Source: Lachnospiraceae bacterium
Lineage (GTDB): Bacteria; Bacillota; Clostridia; Lachnospirales; Lachnospiraceae
Direction: 5' to 3'
Assembly (NCBI GenBank): GCA_022793195.1
Contig: JAAWCJ010000023.1
Span: forward strand, 1 to 38,811
Length of the DNA: 38,811 bases
The position numbers and the translations under genes were made by a program. Of this stretch, positions 16,709 to 24,379 are shown in pieces. The notes below the pieces were generated by a model that was given only the letters and a program-made list of their open reading frames with translations, had not been told where the DNA came from and did no database searches. Position 1 is the first letter of the stretch, and each line of letters opens with the position of its first letter.

Positions 16709-17625
16709 CGAATGTAGTGGGTGTGCGGTTTCGCACGGCGGATAAAATATATTTTTTTGCACCGGGGGAGCTGGATATTCAAAAAGGCCAGAATGTCATT
16801 GTAGAGACAGCCAGAGGCGTGGAGTATGGTTATGTGGTTATGGGGGTAAAGGAGGTTGATGACAGCAAGATCGTACAGCCTTTGAAGCCGGTGTTGCGGA
16901 TTGCCACAAAAGAAGACGACGAAGTAGAAGAGCGGAATAAAAAGAAAGAACGGGAAGCATTTAAAATCTGCCAGAAGAAAATCGAGAAGCATAATCTGGA
17001 GATGAAATTAATTGATGCGGAATATACCTTTGATAATAATAAAGTGTTGTTTTATTTTACCGCCGACGGGAGGATTGATTTCCGTGAGCTGGTGAAAGAT
17101 TTGGCTTCGGTGTTTAAAACCAGGATTGAGCTGCGCCAGATCGGCGTCCGGGACGAGACGAAAATCCTGGGCGGTGTGGGTATTTGTGGCAGGGCATTAT
17201 GTTGTCATTCTTATTTGTCCGAATTTATTCCTGTGTCCATTAAAATGGCGAAGGAACAGAATTTATCTTTGAATCCCACGAAGATTTCCGGGACATGCGG
17301 CCGACTGATGTGTTGTTTAAAAAATGAAGAGGAGACCTACCGTTATTTAAACAGCAAGCTTCCAAATGTGGGGGACCGTGTGACTACGGATGATGGGCTT
17401 CGCGGTGAGGTGGCCAGTGTCAATGTGCTGCGCCAGCGGGTAAAGGTGATTGTATTTTTGGAGAATGATGAGAAAGATATCCGGGAATACCAAGTAGAAC
17501 AGCTGCGATTCCGCCCCCGCAAAAAGAAGGAAAAGGAGAAACTGGATAAAAAAGAAGAGCAGGAACTTAAAAAACTGGAAGCTCTCGAAAGAAAAGAAGG
17601 GAAATCAAAACTGAGTGACAATTAA
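16705..17625 (+). CDS. ricT: RicT/PSP1 family protein (YaaT)
   Basis: A 306-aa protein with the PSP1 domain (GVRFRTADKIYFF, VIVETARGVEYGYV) and the conserved cysteine clusters GRALCCHSY and CGRLMCCLKNEEE. In Bacillus subtilis these ligate Fe-S clusters in the RicAFT complex that affects mRNA processing by RNase Y, sporulation and competence. The C-terminal 40 residues are highly charged Lys/Glu. Its placement after holB is the standard Firmicute order. Confidence 0.92.
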   Translation: MTNVVGVRFRTADKIYFFAPGELDIQKGQNVIVETARGVEYGYVVMGVKEVDDSKIVQPLKPVLRIATKEDDEVEERNKKKEREAFKICQKKIEKHNLEMKLIDAEYTFDNNKVLFYFTADGRIDFRELVKDLASVFKTRIELRQIGVRDETKILGGVGICGRALCCHSYLSEFIPVSIKMAKEQNLSLNPTKISGTCGRLMCCLKNEEETYRYLNSKLPNVGDRVTTDDGLRGEVASVNVLRQRVKVIVFLENDEKDIREYQVEQLRFRPRKKKEKEKLDKKEEQELKKLEALERKEGKSKLSDN

Positions 17626-18352
17626 ACTTTTAGAACATGAGCGTATTGACGAGCTGCAGCGGAATGGTTACCGCATTATTCAGAACACGCAGAAATTTTG
17701 TTTTGGTATGGATGCGGTGCTTTTGTCTGGTTTTGCTTTGGCAAAAAAGGGAGAACGGGTGTTGGATTTGGGAACCGGCACAGGGATTATTCCCATTTTG
17801 ATGGAGGCAAAGACGGAGGGAGATTATTTCTGCGGCCTGGAAATTCAGGCGGATATGGCAGAGATGGCTGCCAGAAGTGTAGCTCTCAACGGGCTGAAAG
17901 AAAAGATTGCCATTGTGACAGGAGATATGAAGGAGGCCTCGAAGATTTTCGGAAGGGCTTCTTTTGATGTGGTCACCTGCAATCCTCCTTATATGAGTCA
18001 GAATCATGGCCTGAAAAACCCGGAGGAGCCGAAAGCCATTGCCAGGCATGAGCTCCGCTGTACTTTTGAGGACGTGGCCAGGGAGGGGGCGGCTGTTTTA
18101 AGGCCGGGTGGGCGGTTTTATCTGGTGCATCGGCCTACTCGGCTTTTGGAGCTGTTTCGGACAATGCAGAATTACCACCTGGAACCCAAAAGAATGAAGT
18201 TTGTGCATCCATACCTTACATCAGAGGCAAATATGGTGCTTGTGGAGGCATTTCGGGGCGGCCGTTCCCAGATGCGGGTGGAGGCTCCCCTTGTGGTGTA
18301 TGAGCGCCCGGGAGTTTATACAAGGGAAATTTATGATATTTATGGTTACTGA
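17615..18352 (+). CDS. tRNA1(Val) (adenine37-N6)-methyltransferase family protein
   Basis: A 245-aa SAM-dependent methyltransferase. It has motif I VLDLGTGTGIIPILM, VTGDMKE and the N6-adenine catalytic motif NPPY (in VTCNPPYMSQNHG). This is the TrmN6/YabB group, which methylates A37 of a tRNA. It starts at GTG inside the end of ricT (11-bp overlap); no later ATG precedes the SAM motif. The pairing with rsmI downstream is conserved in Firmicutes. Confidence 0.87.
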   Translation: MTIKLLEHERIDELQRNGYRIIQNTQKFCFGMDAVLLSGFALAKKGERVLDLGTGTGIIPILMEAKTEGDYFCGLEIQADMAEMAARSVALNGLKEKIAIVTGDMKEASKIFGRASFDVVTCNPPYMSQNHGLKNPEEPKAIARHELRCTFEDVAREGAAVLRPGGRFYLVHRPTRLLELFRTMQNYHLEPKRMKFVHPYLTSEANMVLVEAFRGGRSQMRVEAPLVVYERPGVYTREIYDIYGY

Positions 18353-18405
18353 GGGATTTATGGAGAAATCCGAAAGCCCAAAAACGGAAGAGAGGCAGAA
18401 AAACC

Positions 18406-19242
18406 ATGGCGGGACAGCTTTATATTTGCGCCACACCTATAGGAAATCTGGAGGATATTACGCTGAGGGTTTTGAGAATCCTGAAGGAAGTGGATTTGAT
18501 CGCGGCGGAGGATACAAGAAATACCATTAAGCTTTTGAACCATTTTGGGATTAAGACGCCCATGACCAGTTACCATGAGCACAACAAGGTGGATAAAGCC
18601 CGGTATCTGGTGGAACAGATGGAGGCGGGCGTGAATGTGGCCCTGGTGACGGATGCAGGGACTCCTGCTATCTCCGACCCGGGAGAGGAGCTGGTGCGCC
18701 AGTGTTATGAAGCCGGAATTTCGCTGACGTCCCTTCCGGGGCCGGCCGCCTGTGTAACAGCCCTGACGGTTTCCGGGCTTTCCACCAGGAGATTTTGCTT
18801 TGAAGCGTTTCTCCCGTCAGATAAAAAAGAACGGAGGGAAATTTTAAAGGAACTGGAAAAGGAAACACGGACGGTGATTCTTTATGAAGCGCCCCATCGC
18901 CTTTCCCGAACCCTTAAAGAGCTTTATGAAACATTGGGGGACAGGGAGGTTTCCATCTGCAAAGAGTTGACAAAGACTTTTGAACAGGTGTTTCAGACAA
19001 CCCTTAAAGCAGCGGTTTCCCGTTTTGAAACGGAAGAGGCAAGGGGGGAACAGGTGATTGTCGTTGCAGGAAAAAGGCGGGAAGAGCTTAAGGCAGAGGA
19101 GGAAGAAAGCTGGCAGCGGCTTTCCCTGTCCGAACATATGGATTATTACCTGGCTAAGGGGATAGAACGGAAAGAGGCCATGCGAATGGTGGCAAAAGAC
19201 AGGGGGATTCCCAAACGGGAAGTATATCAGGGGTTGTTGTGA
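18406..19242 (+). CDS. rsmI: 16S rRNA (cytidine1402-2'-O)-methyltransferase
   Basis: A 278-aa tetrapyrrole-methylase-fold enzyme. It has LYICATPIGNLEDIT, AAEDTRNTIKLLNHFGI, ALVTDAGTPAISDPG and LPGPAACVTALTVSG. These are RsmI signatures of an enzyme that 2'-O-methylates C1402 in the ribosomal decoding centre. It starts at ATG with GAGAGG upstream. It closes the housekeeping block, and no clear terminator follows. Confidence 0.94.
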   Translation: MAGQLYICATPIGNLEDITLRVLRILKEVDLIAAEDTRNTIKLLNHFGIKTPMTSYHEHNKVDKARYLVEQMEAGVNVALVTDAGTPAISDPGEELVRQCYEAGISLTSLPGPAACVTALTVSGLSTRRFCFEAFLPSDKKERREILKELEKETRTVILYEAPHRLSRTLKELYETLGDREVSICKELTKTFEQVFQTTLKAAVSRFETEEARGEQVIVVAGKRREELKAEEEESWQRLSLSEHMDYYLAKGIERKEAMRMVAKDRGIPKREVYQGLL

Positions 19243-19339
19243 GAACGTATTTCACTGATATCAGCATGGTATATTCACACAAATATATAATAGGCAATAT
19301 GTACAAATCGTACGAATATAAATTGTGCACATTATATAA

Positions 19340-19368
19340 TTGTACGAATATATAAGACGTGATATTAT
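19340..19368 (+). promoter_or_regulatory. candidate promoter of the small accessory island
   Basis: TTGTAC (19340-19345), a 17-bp spacer and TATTAT (19363-19368). The -35 lies in one of two copies of GTACGAATATA (also near 19309), which could be binding sites for the ribbon-helix-helix protein encoded downstream. Confidence 0.4.
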
Positions 19369-19377
19369 TATTTTGAA

Positions 19378-19445
19378 AGCTCAGCGCCCTGGTGCTGAGC
19401 TACGTGAAAATGGGGTCACGAAGTGACATCTTCCTCTCCCATTTT
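19378..19445 (+). ncRNA. structured leader upstream of the RHH gene
   Basis: There are two hairpins in the predicted 5' leader. The first has AGCTCAGC/GCTGAGCT arms (19378-19401). The second is nested: AAAATGGG/CCCATTTT (19407-19414, 19438-19445) encloses GTCAC-GAA-GTGAC. About 165 nt separate the promoter from the RHH start, and the part from 19446 to 19541 holds no gene. It could be a cis-regulatory RNA or part of a repeat family; no riboswitch class is recognised. Confidence 0.45.
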
Positions 19446-19541
19446 CTGCGCATCCGCCGGAGGCTCAAAAGAACCTCCTTTCATTCATGGTGGTATCTGC
19501 AATGCCGATATGGGGGTTTATTTTGAAAGGAGCGTGAGGAT

Positions 19542-19724
19542 ATGGCTACCAGTGAGGCACAAGTAAGGGCAACTTTAAAATATAAGGCAAAGGCATATAA
19601 GCGGATTCCACTAGATATCAAGATAGAAGAATATGAAGCATTAAAAGAATATACCCGCAATACAGGAGAGAGTGTAAACGGGTTTATCCGAAGAATTATA
19701 AAAGAAAATATAAAAAAGATTTGA
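19542..19724 (+). CDS. ribbon-helix-helix (Arc/CopG-like) small protein
   Basis: A 60-aa basic protein. KRIPLDIKIEEYEALKEYTR would be the strand plus first helix and TGESVNGFIRRIIKENI the second helix of an RHH DNA-binding dimer. AAGGAG lies upstream of the ATG. Proteins of this size and fold are typical of mobile-element or toxin-antitoxin regulators. No toxin-like gene is adjacent; the next frame is a short charged coiled-coil protein. Confidence 0.7.
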   Translation: MATSEAQVRATLKYKAKAYKRIPLDIKIEEYEALKEYTRNTGESVNGFIRRIIKENIKKI

Positions 19725-19793
19725 TGTATTCATGTGAATAAATCATAATAGTATTATCAGATAAAGGTAAGGAATCAAAAGGAGGTCGGGAGA

Positions 19794-19949
19794 ATGGAGG
19801 TTTTGAGCATGACTGATAAACAATGGAAAGGTTGGTTGAGAAGATTTAAAAGAGATTTGGAAGAATTAAGGCGGGAAAAAGACGAAAAAGAAAGAGATAA
19901 GAAACTGGATATAATGCTTGAAGAAATTCAGCAGGATTTAGAGGATTAA
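19794..19949 (+). CDS. short charged coiled-coil protein
   Basis: A 51-aa frame, or 46 aa from the second ATG at 19809, beginning MTDKQWKGWLRRFKRDLEEL after the second start. It is rich in Lys, Glu, Asp and Arg in a heptad-like pattern and ends IQQDLED. AAGGAGG precedes the first ATG and GGAGG the second. It follows the RHH gene by 69 bp. I do not recognise its function. Confidence 0.55.
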   Translation: MEVLSMTDKQWKGWLRRFKRDLEELRREKDEKERDKKLDIMLEEIQQDLED

Positions 19950-19954
19950 GAAAG

Positions 19955-20001
19955 AGAGCGGAACTTGCTGGCGCAAGCCCTCCGGGAGAAGCGCAGTTCG
20001 C
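19955..20001. repeat. GC-rich hairpin repeat
   Basis: The arms GCGGAACT and AGTTCGC pair, and inside are CTTGC/GCAAG and CTCC/GGAG mini-hairpins. The pieces GAGCGGAA, CTTGCTG-N-CGCAAGCC and CCCTCCGGG recur in the hairpin-rich insert at 22152-22276, so both may belong to one REP-like family. It could end the island transcript. Confidence 0.4.
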
Positions 20002-20062
20002 AAATATTATACGGTAAACTTATTTAAAATAAAAAAGGAAAATACAAGTAGGAGGAACAAAA

Positions 20063-20449
20063 ATGAAGAAGTTGACAATGAAAAAGGGCAGTGAATGTAT
20101 GGCCTGTCTTGGATGTGTATCGGCTTGCTCCGAGGCTTTTTATAAGGAGTTTGACCCGGACAAATCCTGTATTCGGATTGTGGAAAAGAACGGTGTAGTA
20201 AAGCCGGCTATGTGCGTACAGTGTGGCAAGTGTGCCAGAACCTGCGAACATGGAGCCATCAAGCAGAATGCGAAGGGTACATATGTCATTGACAAGAAGC
20301 TCTGCGTAGGCTGCGGCAAATGTGTGGAGGCATGTCCGTTCGGTGTCATGGTGATGCCCGCCGGAGCAAAGAATCCCACTAAGTGCATCGCCTGCGGCAT
20401 CTGCGCGAAAGCATGTCCCATGGATATTCTGGAAGTCGTGGAGAGCTGA
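20063..20449 (+). CDS. four-motif 4Fe-4S ferredoxin-type electron carrier
   Basis: A 128-aa cytoplasmic protein with four cysteine motifs in order, CMACLGCVSAC, CVQCGKCARTC, CVGCGKCVEACPFG and CIACGICAKACPMD. That makes it a HycB/CooF-type polyferredoxin capable of binding up to four 4Fe-4S clusters. It starts at ATG after AGGAGG. No partner oxidoreductase is adjacent; it stands alone before a very long hairpin. Confidence 0.88.
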   Translation: MKKLTMKKGSECMACLGCVSACSEAFYKEFDPDKSCIRIVEKNGVVKPAMCVQCGKCARTCEHGAIKQNAKGTYVIDKKLCVGCGKCVEACPFGVMVMPAGAKNPTKCIACGICAKACPMDILEVVES

Positions 20450-20464
20450 GAAACATAAGACGCC

Positions 20465-20549
20465 ATCGGCCCTCCGTTTCTCCCGCCTGGCGCCCTCTGC
20501 TTTTGTCCGATAGGCAGAGGGCGCCAGGCGGAGGAAACGGAGGGCCGAT
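20465..20549. repeat. very long inverted repeat between convergent genes
   Basis: The 36-nt arms 20465-20500 and 20514-20549 pair at 34 of 36 positions around a 13-base loop, and CGC/GCG extends them after a gap. The stem is far longer than a normal terminator. It lies between the ferredoxin stop and the convergent aroE. No long T-run follows on either side. It may be a bidirectional terminator, an RNase III target or a degenerate mobile palindrome. Confidence 0.85.
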
Positions 20550-20603
20550 AGCGCCTTTATTGTATAGAAGATTGTGAATTAGCGGTATTATAAAGTTCTA
20601 TAT

Positions 20604-21458
20604 TTATAGTCCAAATTCCCGCTTCAATGTCTCAGTCATCACATCCACAGGTGCCTCTACGCCGGTCCAGAGGGTAAAGTTGAGGGCTCCCTGGTTCACA
20701 AGCATCCCCAGGCCGTTGATGGTATGGGCTCCCCGTTTGGCGGCTTCCTGGAGAAAGAGGGTGTTGGGATCGTTGAATACCACGTCGCTGACGACCATCT
20801 GGGCGGTGACAGTGTCGTAATCCACGTCCGGCTTGCTGTTTACGTCGGGGTAGAGGCCGATGCAGGTGGCATTGATGAGGATATCTGTCCCGGGGGTGAC
20901 TTTGTAAGTGGAATCCCAGGGAATATACTCGGCAAAAGCCGGGGTTTTTTCTTTGATGAGACGGACTAAATCTTCACCCCGTTCCTGATTCCTATTGACG
21001 ATGACGACTTTTTTTGCCCCGGCGAGGGCACATTCCACGCCGATGGCTTTGGCGGCGCCGCCGGCTCCCAGGATACTCACCTGTTTTCCTTCCACGGAGA
21101 CGCCTTCGTTTTTCAGGGAAATCAGGAACCCTTTGCCGTCGGTGTTTTCACCCCAGAGTTTGCCGTCTTTATTGACCACCATGTTGACCGCCCCGATGAT
21201 GTCGGCGGCTTCCGACAGTTCGTCCAGGTATTTTAATACATTGACTTTATGGGGGATAGTCAGGTTGATTCCTTTCATCTGGAAGGCTTTTACGCCGTTC
21301 ATGGCAGCTTCCAGGTCTTCTTTTTCCACCTTGACCGTAAGATAACGGAAATTCAGGCCTTTGGCGGCAAAGGCCGCTTCTTCCATGACGCCGGTGGGGT
21401 TTTCGTCGATGGGATTTCCAAAAGCGCCCACCAGTTCCGCGCGGTAATTCTTGCTCAT
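20604..21458 (-). CDS. shikimate dehydrogenase family protein, variant substrate motif
   Basis: A 284-aa AroE-family oxidoreductase. The catalytic Lys is present in NLTIPHKVN, the Asp in ENTDGKGF, the NADP-binding loop is ILGAGGAAKAIG followed by VNRNQER, and MLVNQGALNF ends the active site. The usual shikimate-binding motif near the N-terminus (HSxSP, two serines) is replaced by GNPIDENPTGV. So it may act on shikimate, quinate or a related compound. It starts at ATG with GGAGG upstream, 30 bp after the damaged HEPN gene on the same strand. Confidence 0.83.
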   Translation of the reverse strand: MSKNYRAELVGAFGNPIDENPTGVMEEAAFAAKGLNFRYLTVKVEKEDLEAAMNGVKAFQMKGINLTIPHKVNVLKYLDELSEAADIIGAVNMVVNKDGKLWGENTDGKGFLISLKNEGVSVEGKQVSILGAGGAAKAIGVECALAGAKKVVIVNRNQERGEDLVRLIKEKTPAFAEYIPWDSTYKVTPGTDILINATCIGLYPDVNSKPDVDYDTVTAQMVVSDVVFNDPNTLFLQEAAKRGAHTINGLGMLVNQGALNFTLWTGVEAPVDVMTETLKREFGL

Positions 21459-21488
21459 GATTCATACCTCCTGGATTTATATATTATT

Positions 21489-22155
21489 TTAGGGTATCCA
21501 ATTTGTTTCCAGTTCTGATTTTAATTGGGAGAACATCTGATAATAAGTCTGTTTTGCCGAAGCGACGATATCCAGGGCAACGGCCTGGTTGTAAGCATGG
21601 GCGACATTGTTTCTGGCAGCCAGGGCATGTACCGTCGATTGACAAGAGCATATCCGGCCGGGTAAGGGTAAATTTTGCTATGGACTGCGTTACTTTCGCT
21701 CCGTGTACGTCTCTGTACACGTCGTTTAAGTGCCTTGTCCATGGCAAAATTTACCTCTTCCCGGCTCTCTGACTCCAGCTGCAGTGATTTGGCCGCTTTA
21801 CAAGGCGGACGACAGAGGCGTACCGGATGTACGCTGATAGAGGACAACGCCGAAAAACGGCCAAATCATGCAGACTGGAGCGAGTGTGTCCTTGTCAATC
21901 GACGGTAACATAAAGCTTCGTCAGAAAACATCCCTGCCTGGTAGGCTGCTTTTAAAACTTGCTTGGGAGAGCCAGTTTTTGCCTCCGCGACGCCGTTCCA
22001 TTCAAGTATTTCCTTCATGGTTTTCCACGCCTGTTCAAAACAAATTTCATAGAGAGCCGTAAGACCGGTCAGGACAACATTGTCGTATGGCTCACTGTAG
22101 TCAAAGACGGCATGGAGATTTTTTAGTGCCGCACAAAAATTGTCATATTTTTTTG
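21489..22155 (-). pseudogene. HEPN toxin (HI0074/HepT-type) interrupted by a MITE
   Basis: The N-terminal part, KKYDNFCAALKNL...GLTALYEICFEQAWKTMKEIL, matches the nucleotidyltransferase substrate-binding/HEPN family and stops inside the element at 21866. Beyond the element, 21489-21629 encodes HALAARNNVAHAYNQAV and the end of the protein. The RX4HXY motif of HEPN ribonucleases (RNNVAHAY) is therefore cut off from the N-terminal helices. Even after removal of the element and one TA, one base is missing relative to the expected EALWLHALAARNN, so there is a second lesion at the junction. Confidence 0.82.
21630..21907. mobile_element. 278-bp MITE, copy 2 (inside HEPN toxin gene)
   Basis: Same length, orientation and TA-bounded terminal repeats (TACCGTCGATTGACAAG) as the copy at 11514-11791. 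It differs by about 15 substitutions and no indels. Two of the differences restore base pairing in the internal stem 21667-21685/21737-21755. No transposase is present. Confidence 0.9.
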
Positions 22156-22567
22156 TCGCATGGGAACCTTCGTTCCCCATACGACAAAAGCCCTCCGGGG
22201 GATCGCACTGCGGCGGAGCGGAATGATCTTGCTGACGCAAGCCGCCGCCGGCGGAGAATCCTGCCATGCAGGATTCTATTTTATAAATTACAATCCCCTC
22301 TTTTTTAATGGATTCTCTCAGTTCCTTTTGTACAGTTCTGTCCAGATTGACGACGTCAAAAGATAATAAGGTGGAGGTTTCCTCTTCCGCGTCCAGGGCA
22401 AAGCGCACAATATCGCCGCCTGTGGCGGCTAGGTCGATATCGCTGGTTTTCCGGTAGTCGCCCCTGGCCCTGGAGCCAAAGAGGATGAGTTTATCGAGAT
22501 TGTATTTCTGAGCCAGAATAAGAAGCTCTTCCAACACGGTTTCCCGGATTCCTGTCTGGAGATCCAT
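21866..22567 (-). CDS. MntA-like nucleotidyltransferase antitoxin running into truncated HEPN
   Basis: A 233-aa frame from the ATG at 22567 (GGAGG 6 nt upstream). Residues about 1-95 are a minimal nucleotidyltransferase with the motif GSRARGDYRKTSDIDL (GSx10DxD) and FDVVNLD. Antitoxins of this type AMPylate the HEPN toxin in the MntA/HepT (type VII) system. The frame then crosses about 40 residues encoded by a hairpin-rich insert (from CMAGFSAGGG) and continues in phase into the HEPN protein, ending in the MITE-derived tail RRLTRTHSLQSA. Normally these are two genes. The nucleotidyltransferase motifs look intact. Confidence 0.75.
   Translation of the reverse strand: MDLQTGIRETVLEELLILAQKYNLDKLILFGSRARGDYRKTSDIDLAATGGDIVRFALDAEEETSTLLSFDVVNLDRTVQKELRESIKKEGIVIYKIESCMAGFSAGGGLRQQDHSAPPQCDPPEGFCRMGNEGSHATKKYDNFCAALKNLHAVFDYSEPYDNVVLTGLTALYEICFEQAWKTMKEILEWNGVAEAKTGSPKQVLKAAYQAGMFSDEALCYRRLTRTHSLQSA
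22152..22276. repeat. three-hairpin insert joining mntA and HEPN frames
   Basis: There are three adjacent stems. The first is TTTTGTCGCATGGGAAC against its near complement (22152-22189). The second is CGGCGG/CCGCCG enclosing CTTGC/GCAAG (about 22211-22250). The third is GAATCCTG/CAGGATTC (22256-22276). The insert is about 125 bp and lies where the mntA stop and HEPN start would be expected. It shares GAGCGGAA and CTTGCTG-N-CGCAAGCC with the repeat at 19955-20001. Confidence 0.55.
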
Positions 22568-22650
22568 ATGCGCCTCCTGTCCCCGCCGGCTGACAAAAGC
22601 ATACTTGCTCCGGTCGCTCCTTGTCATCCGATGGTGTGAATACTGGTTTT

Positions 22651-22678
22651 AGTATACCACAAATTTCCTGTGGGACAA
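22651..22678 (-). promoter_or_regulatory. candidate mntA promoter with dyad
   Basis: On the minus strand, TTGTCC (complement of 22673-22678), a 16-bp spacer and TATACT (complement of 22651-22656). The spacer is filled by the dyad CCACA-N7-TGTGG (22657-22673), a plausible autoregulatory operator. Confidence 0.45.
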
Positions 22679-22778
22679 ACAAAAGGTTCCACAAAAACAG
22701 TGGTTCATGTTATAATAAACGAGCTGAAAGAGACGAGCTGTTTTGAAATTGCCTGGTTAAAGGGCGGGGGGTTTGAAA

Positions 22779-23582
22779 ATGGATTCATACCGTGCGGTTT
22801 TTTGTGACATTGACGGAACGCTTCTCAGAAGTGATCACCGGTTTACACCGGATACGGCAGAAAAAGTCAGGGAGATTTCCCGCAGGGGAATTCCTTTTGT
22901 GCTGACATCCAGCCGTATGCCGGCGGCCATTTATCCCATACAGGAGGCCATCGGTTTTCGCGGCCCCATAATCAGTTACGGGGGAGCTTTTGTGGAGGAT
23001 GAGAACCGGAAGGTTCTCGCCAGCATTGGATTTTCCAGGGCTCTCGCCCTGGAGATCTGGGAAGAGTTTCCGCCGGAAACGAGAGAATGTTGTTTTTGCG
23101 CTTATTCCGGGGATATCTGGACTGCTTCGGATGCGCGCCACCCTCTGATTCACAGGGAGGAGGAGATCACATCGGTGCATGCGGCCAGCGGGTCCGTGGA
23201 GGAGCTGATTCCTGAGGAGGCGCCTGTCCATAAACTGTGGGGCGTCGGCCCGCCGGCTCTTATGGATGAGATGGTTGTCCGGCTGCAGAAACGATTTCCT
23301 CAGTGTATGATCTGCAAATCGGCGCCACATTTGATGGAAATCATGGACGGGCGGGCGTCGAAATCCCAAGCGGTTCGCCTGTTGTGCGAAGCGTGGGGGA
23401 TTTCCCCTGCGGAAACGGTTTCTTTTGGGGATAATTATAATGATCTGGATATGCTGAAGGCCACGGGCCGAAGCGTTGCCATGGGAAATGCCCCGGATGA
23501 GGTAAAGGCCGCAGCGTCGGAAGTCACCGCGGACAATGACAGGGAGGGGCTTTTGATGGCCTTAAACCGCCTGTTCCCATAG
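22779..23582 (+). CDS. Cof-type HAD family hydrolase
   Basis: A 267-aa cytoplasmic HAD phosphatase. Motif I is FCDIDGTLLRSD with the nucleophile Asp, motif II Thr/Ser lies in FVLTSSR, motif III Lys in ASKSQAV and motif IV is FGDNYNDLDML. A C2-type cap lies between residues about 85 and 190. The family dephosphorylates sugar phosphates or cofactors. I use the ATG at 22779; a TTG two codons earlier is possible. It ends 29 bp before the IclR start and is probably co-transcribed with it. Confidence 0.9.
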   Translation: MDSYRAVFCDIDGTLLRSDHRFTPDTAEKVREISRRGIPFVLTSSRMPAAIYPIQEAIGFRGPIISYGGAFVEDENRKVLASIGFSRALALEIWEEFPPETRECCFCAYSGDIWTASDARHPLIHREEEITSVHAASGSVEELIPEEAPVHKLWGVGPPALMDEMVVRLQKRFPQCMICKSAPHLMEIMDGRASKSQAVRLLCEAWGISPAETVSFGDNYNDLDMLKATGRSVAMGNAPDEVKAAASEVTADNDREGLLMALNRLFP

Positions 23583-23611
23583 GAGGACTTTTGCGGCAGG
23601 AGGAAGGAAGA

Positions 23612-24379
23612 TTGAAGGATGAGATGGTGATTGTCCCCGCGGTTATGCGGACTCTCAATATAATAGAAGCGCTTTTTTCAAGCTCCGAACCGAAATCTTT
23701 AAATGAACTTTCAAGGGAGCTGGAGATTCCCACGGCTTCATTGTTCCGCATTATGAAAAATTTGGCGGGGAGAGAATATGTGACAGTCCTGGAAGGGCCT
23801 CCTGCCCGCTATACCATCGGCCACAAGCCTTTTCAGCTGGTGACTGCCTACAGGAACCGGACGGACAGGAAGCAGGTCATCAAGCCGGTGATGCAGGAGC
23901 TGACAGCCAGGACCAACCAGACGGCTCAGTATGCGGTTTTTCAGAACGGGCAGTTTATGTATACGGAGCAGGCGCTGTCCGCGGCGGAATTAAATGTCCT
24001 GGCCCAGCTCTATATGCCTCTGGAGATCAATACCAGCGCCGGGGCGAAAGTAATCCTTGCCAATCAAAGCGCGGAAGCCAAGGAACAGTATTTATCGGGT
24101 ATCCGGCTCCATAAGCGGACCGGCCGTACCATTGATAATATGGAAGAGCTGAAAAAAGAGCTGGAGATTACCAAAAAGCGGGGCTACGGTATGGATGACG
24201 AAGAGTTTACGGCCGGTATCGGCTGTATGGCCGTCCCTGTATTTGACGGGGAAGGACAGTGCACGGCGGCCATCGGCGTCACGGGATATATTGAAGAATA
24301 CCGGAACCCTGAAAATTTTGCCCATATAAAGAAGTGCCTGTTTGAGGCCGCCAGGGAGATTCAGGAGAGACTGTACTGA
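23612..24379 (+). CDS. IclR family transcriptional regulator (second)
   Basis: About 255 aa. The N-terminal winged helix (LNELSRELEIPTASLFRIMK) is followed by an IclR effector domain with NTSAGAKVILA and GIGCMAVPVFD. I prefer TTG at 23612, which has AGGAGG 8 nt upstream; TTG 23591 and ATG 23624 are alternatives. It follows the HAD gene and probably controls it or nearby genes; the ligand is unknown. Its stop codon lies inside a 36-bp perfect palindrome shared with the convergent serpin gene. Confidence 0.87.
   Translation: MKDEMVIVPAVMRTLNIIEALFSSSEPKSLNELSRELEIPTASLFRIMKNLAGREYVTVLEGPPARYTIGHKPFQLVTAYRNRTDRKQVIKPVMQELTARTNQTAQYAVFQNGQFMYTEQALSAAELNVLAQLYMPLEINTSAGAKVILANQSAEAKEQYLSGIRLHKRTGRTIDNMEELKKELEITKKRGYGMDDEEFTAGIGCMAVPVFDGEGQCTAAIGVTGYIEEYRNPENFAHIKKCLFEAAREIQERLY

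Noticed and set aside
19300..19360. Repeated GTACGAATATA as a CRISPR or replication-origin iteron array
   Set aside because: Only two short copies, with no spacers of constant length, no cas genes and no Rep protein.
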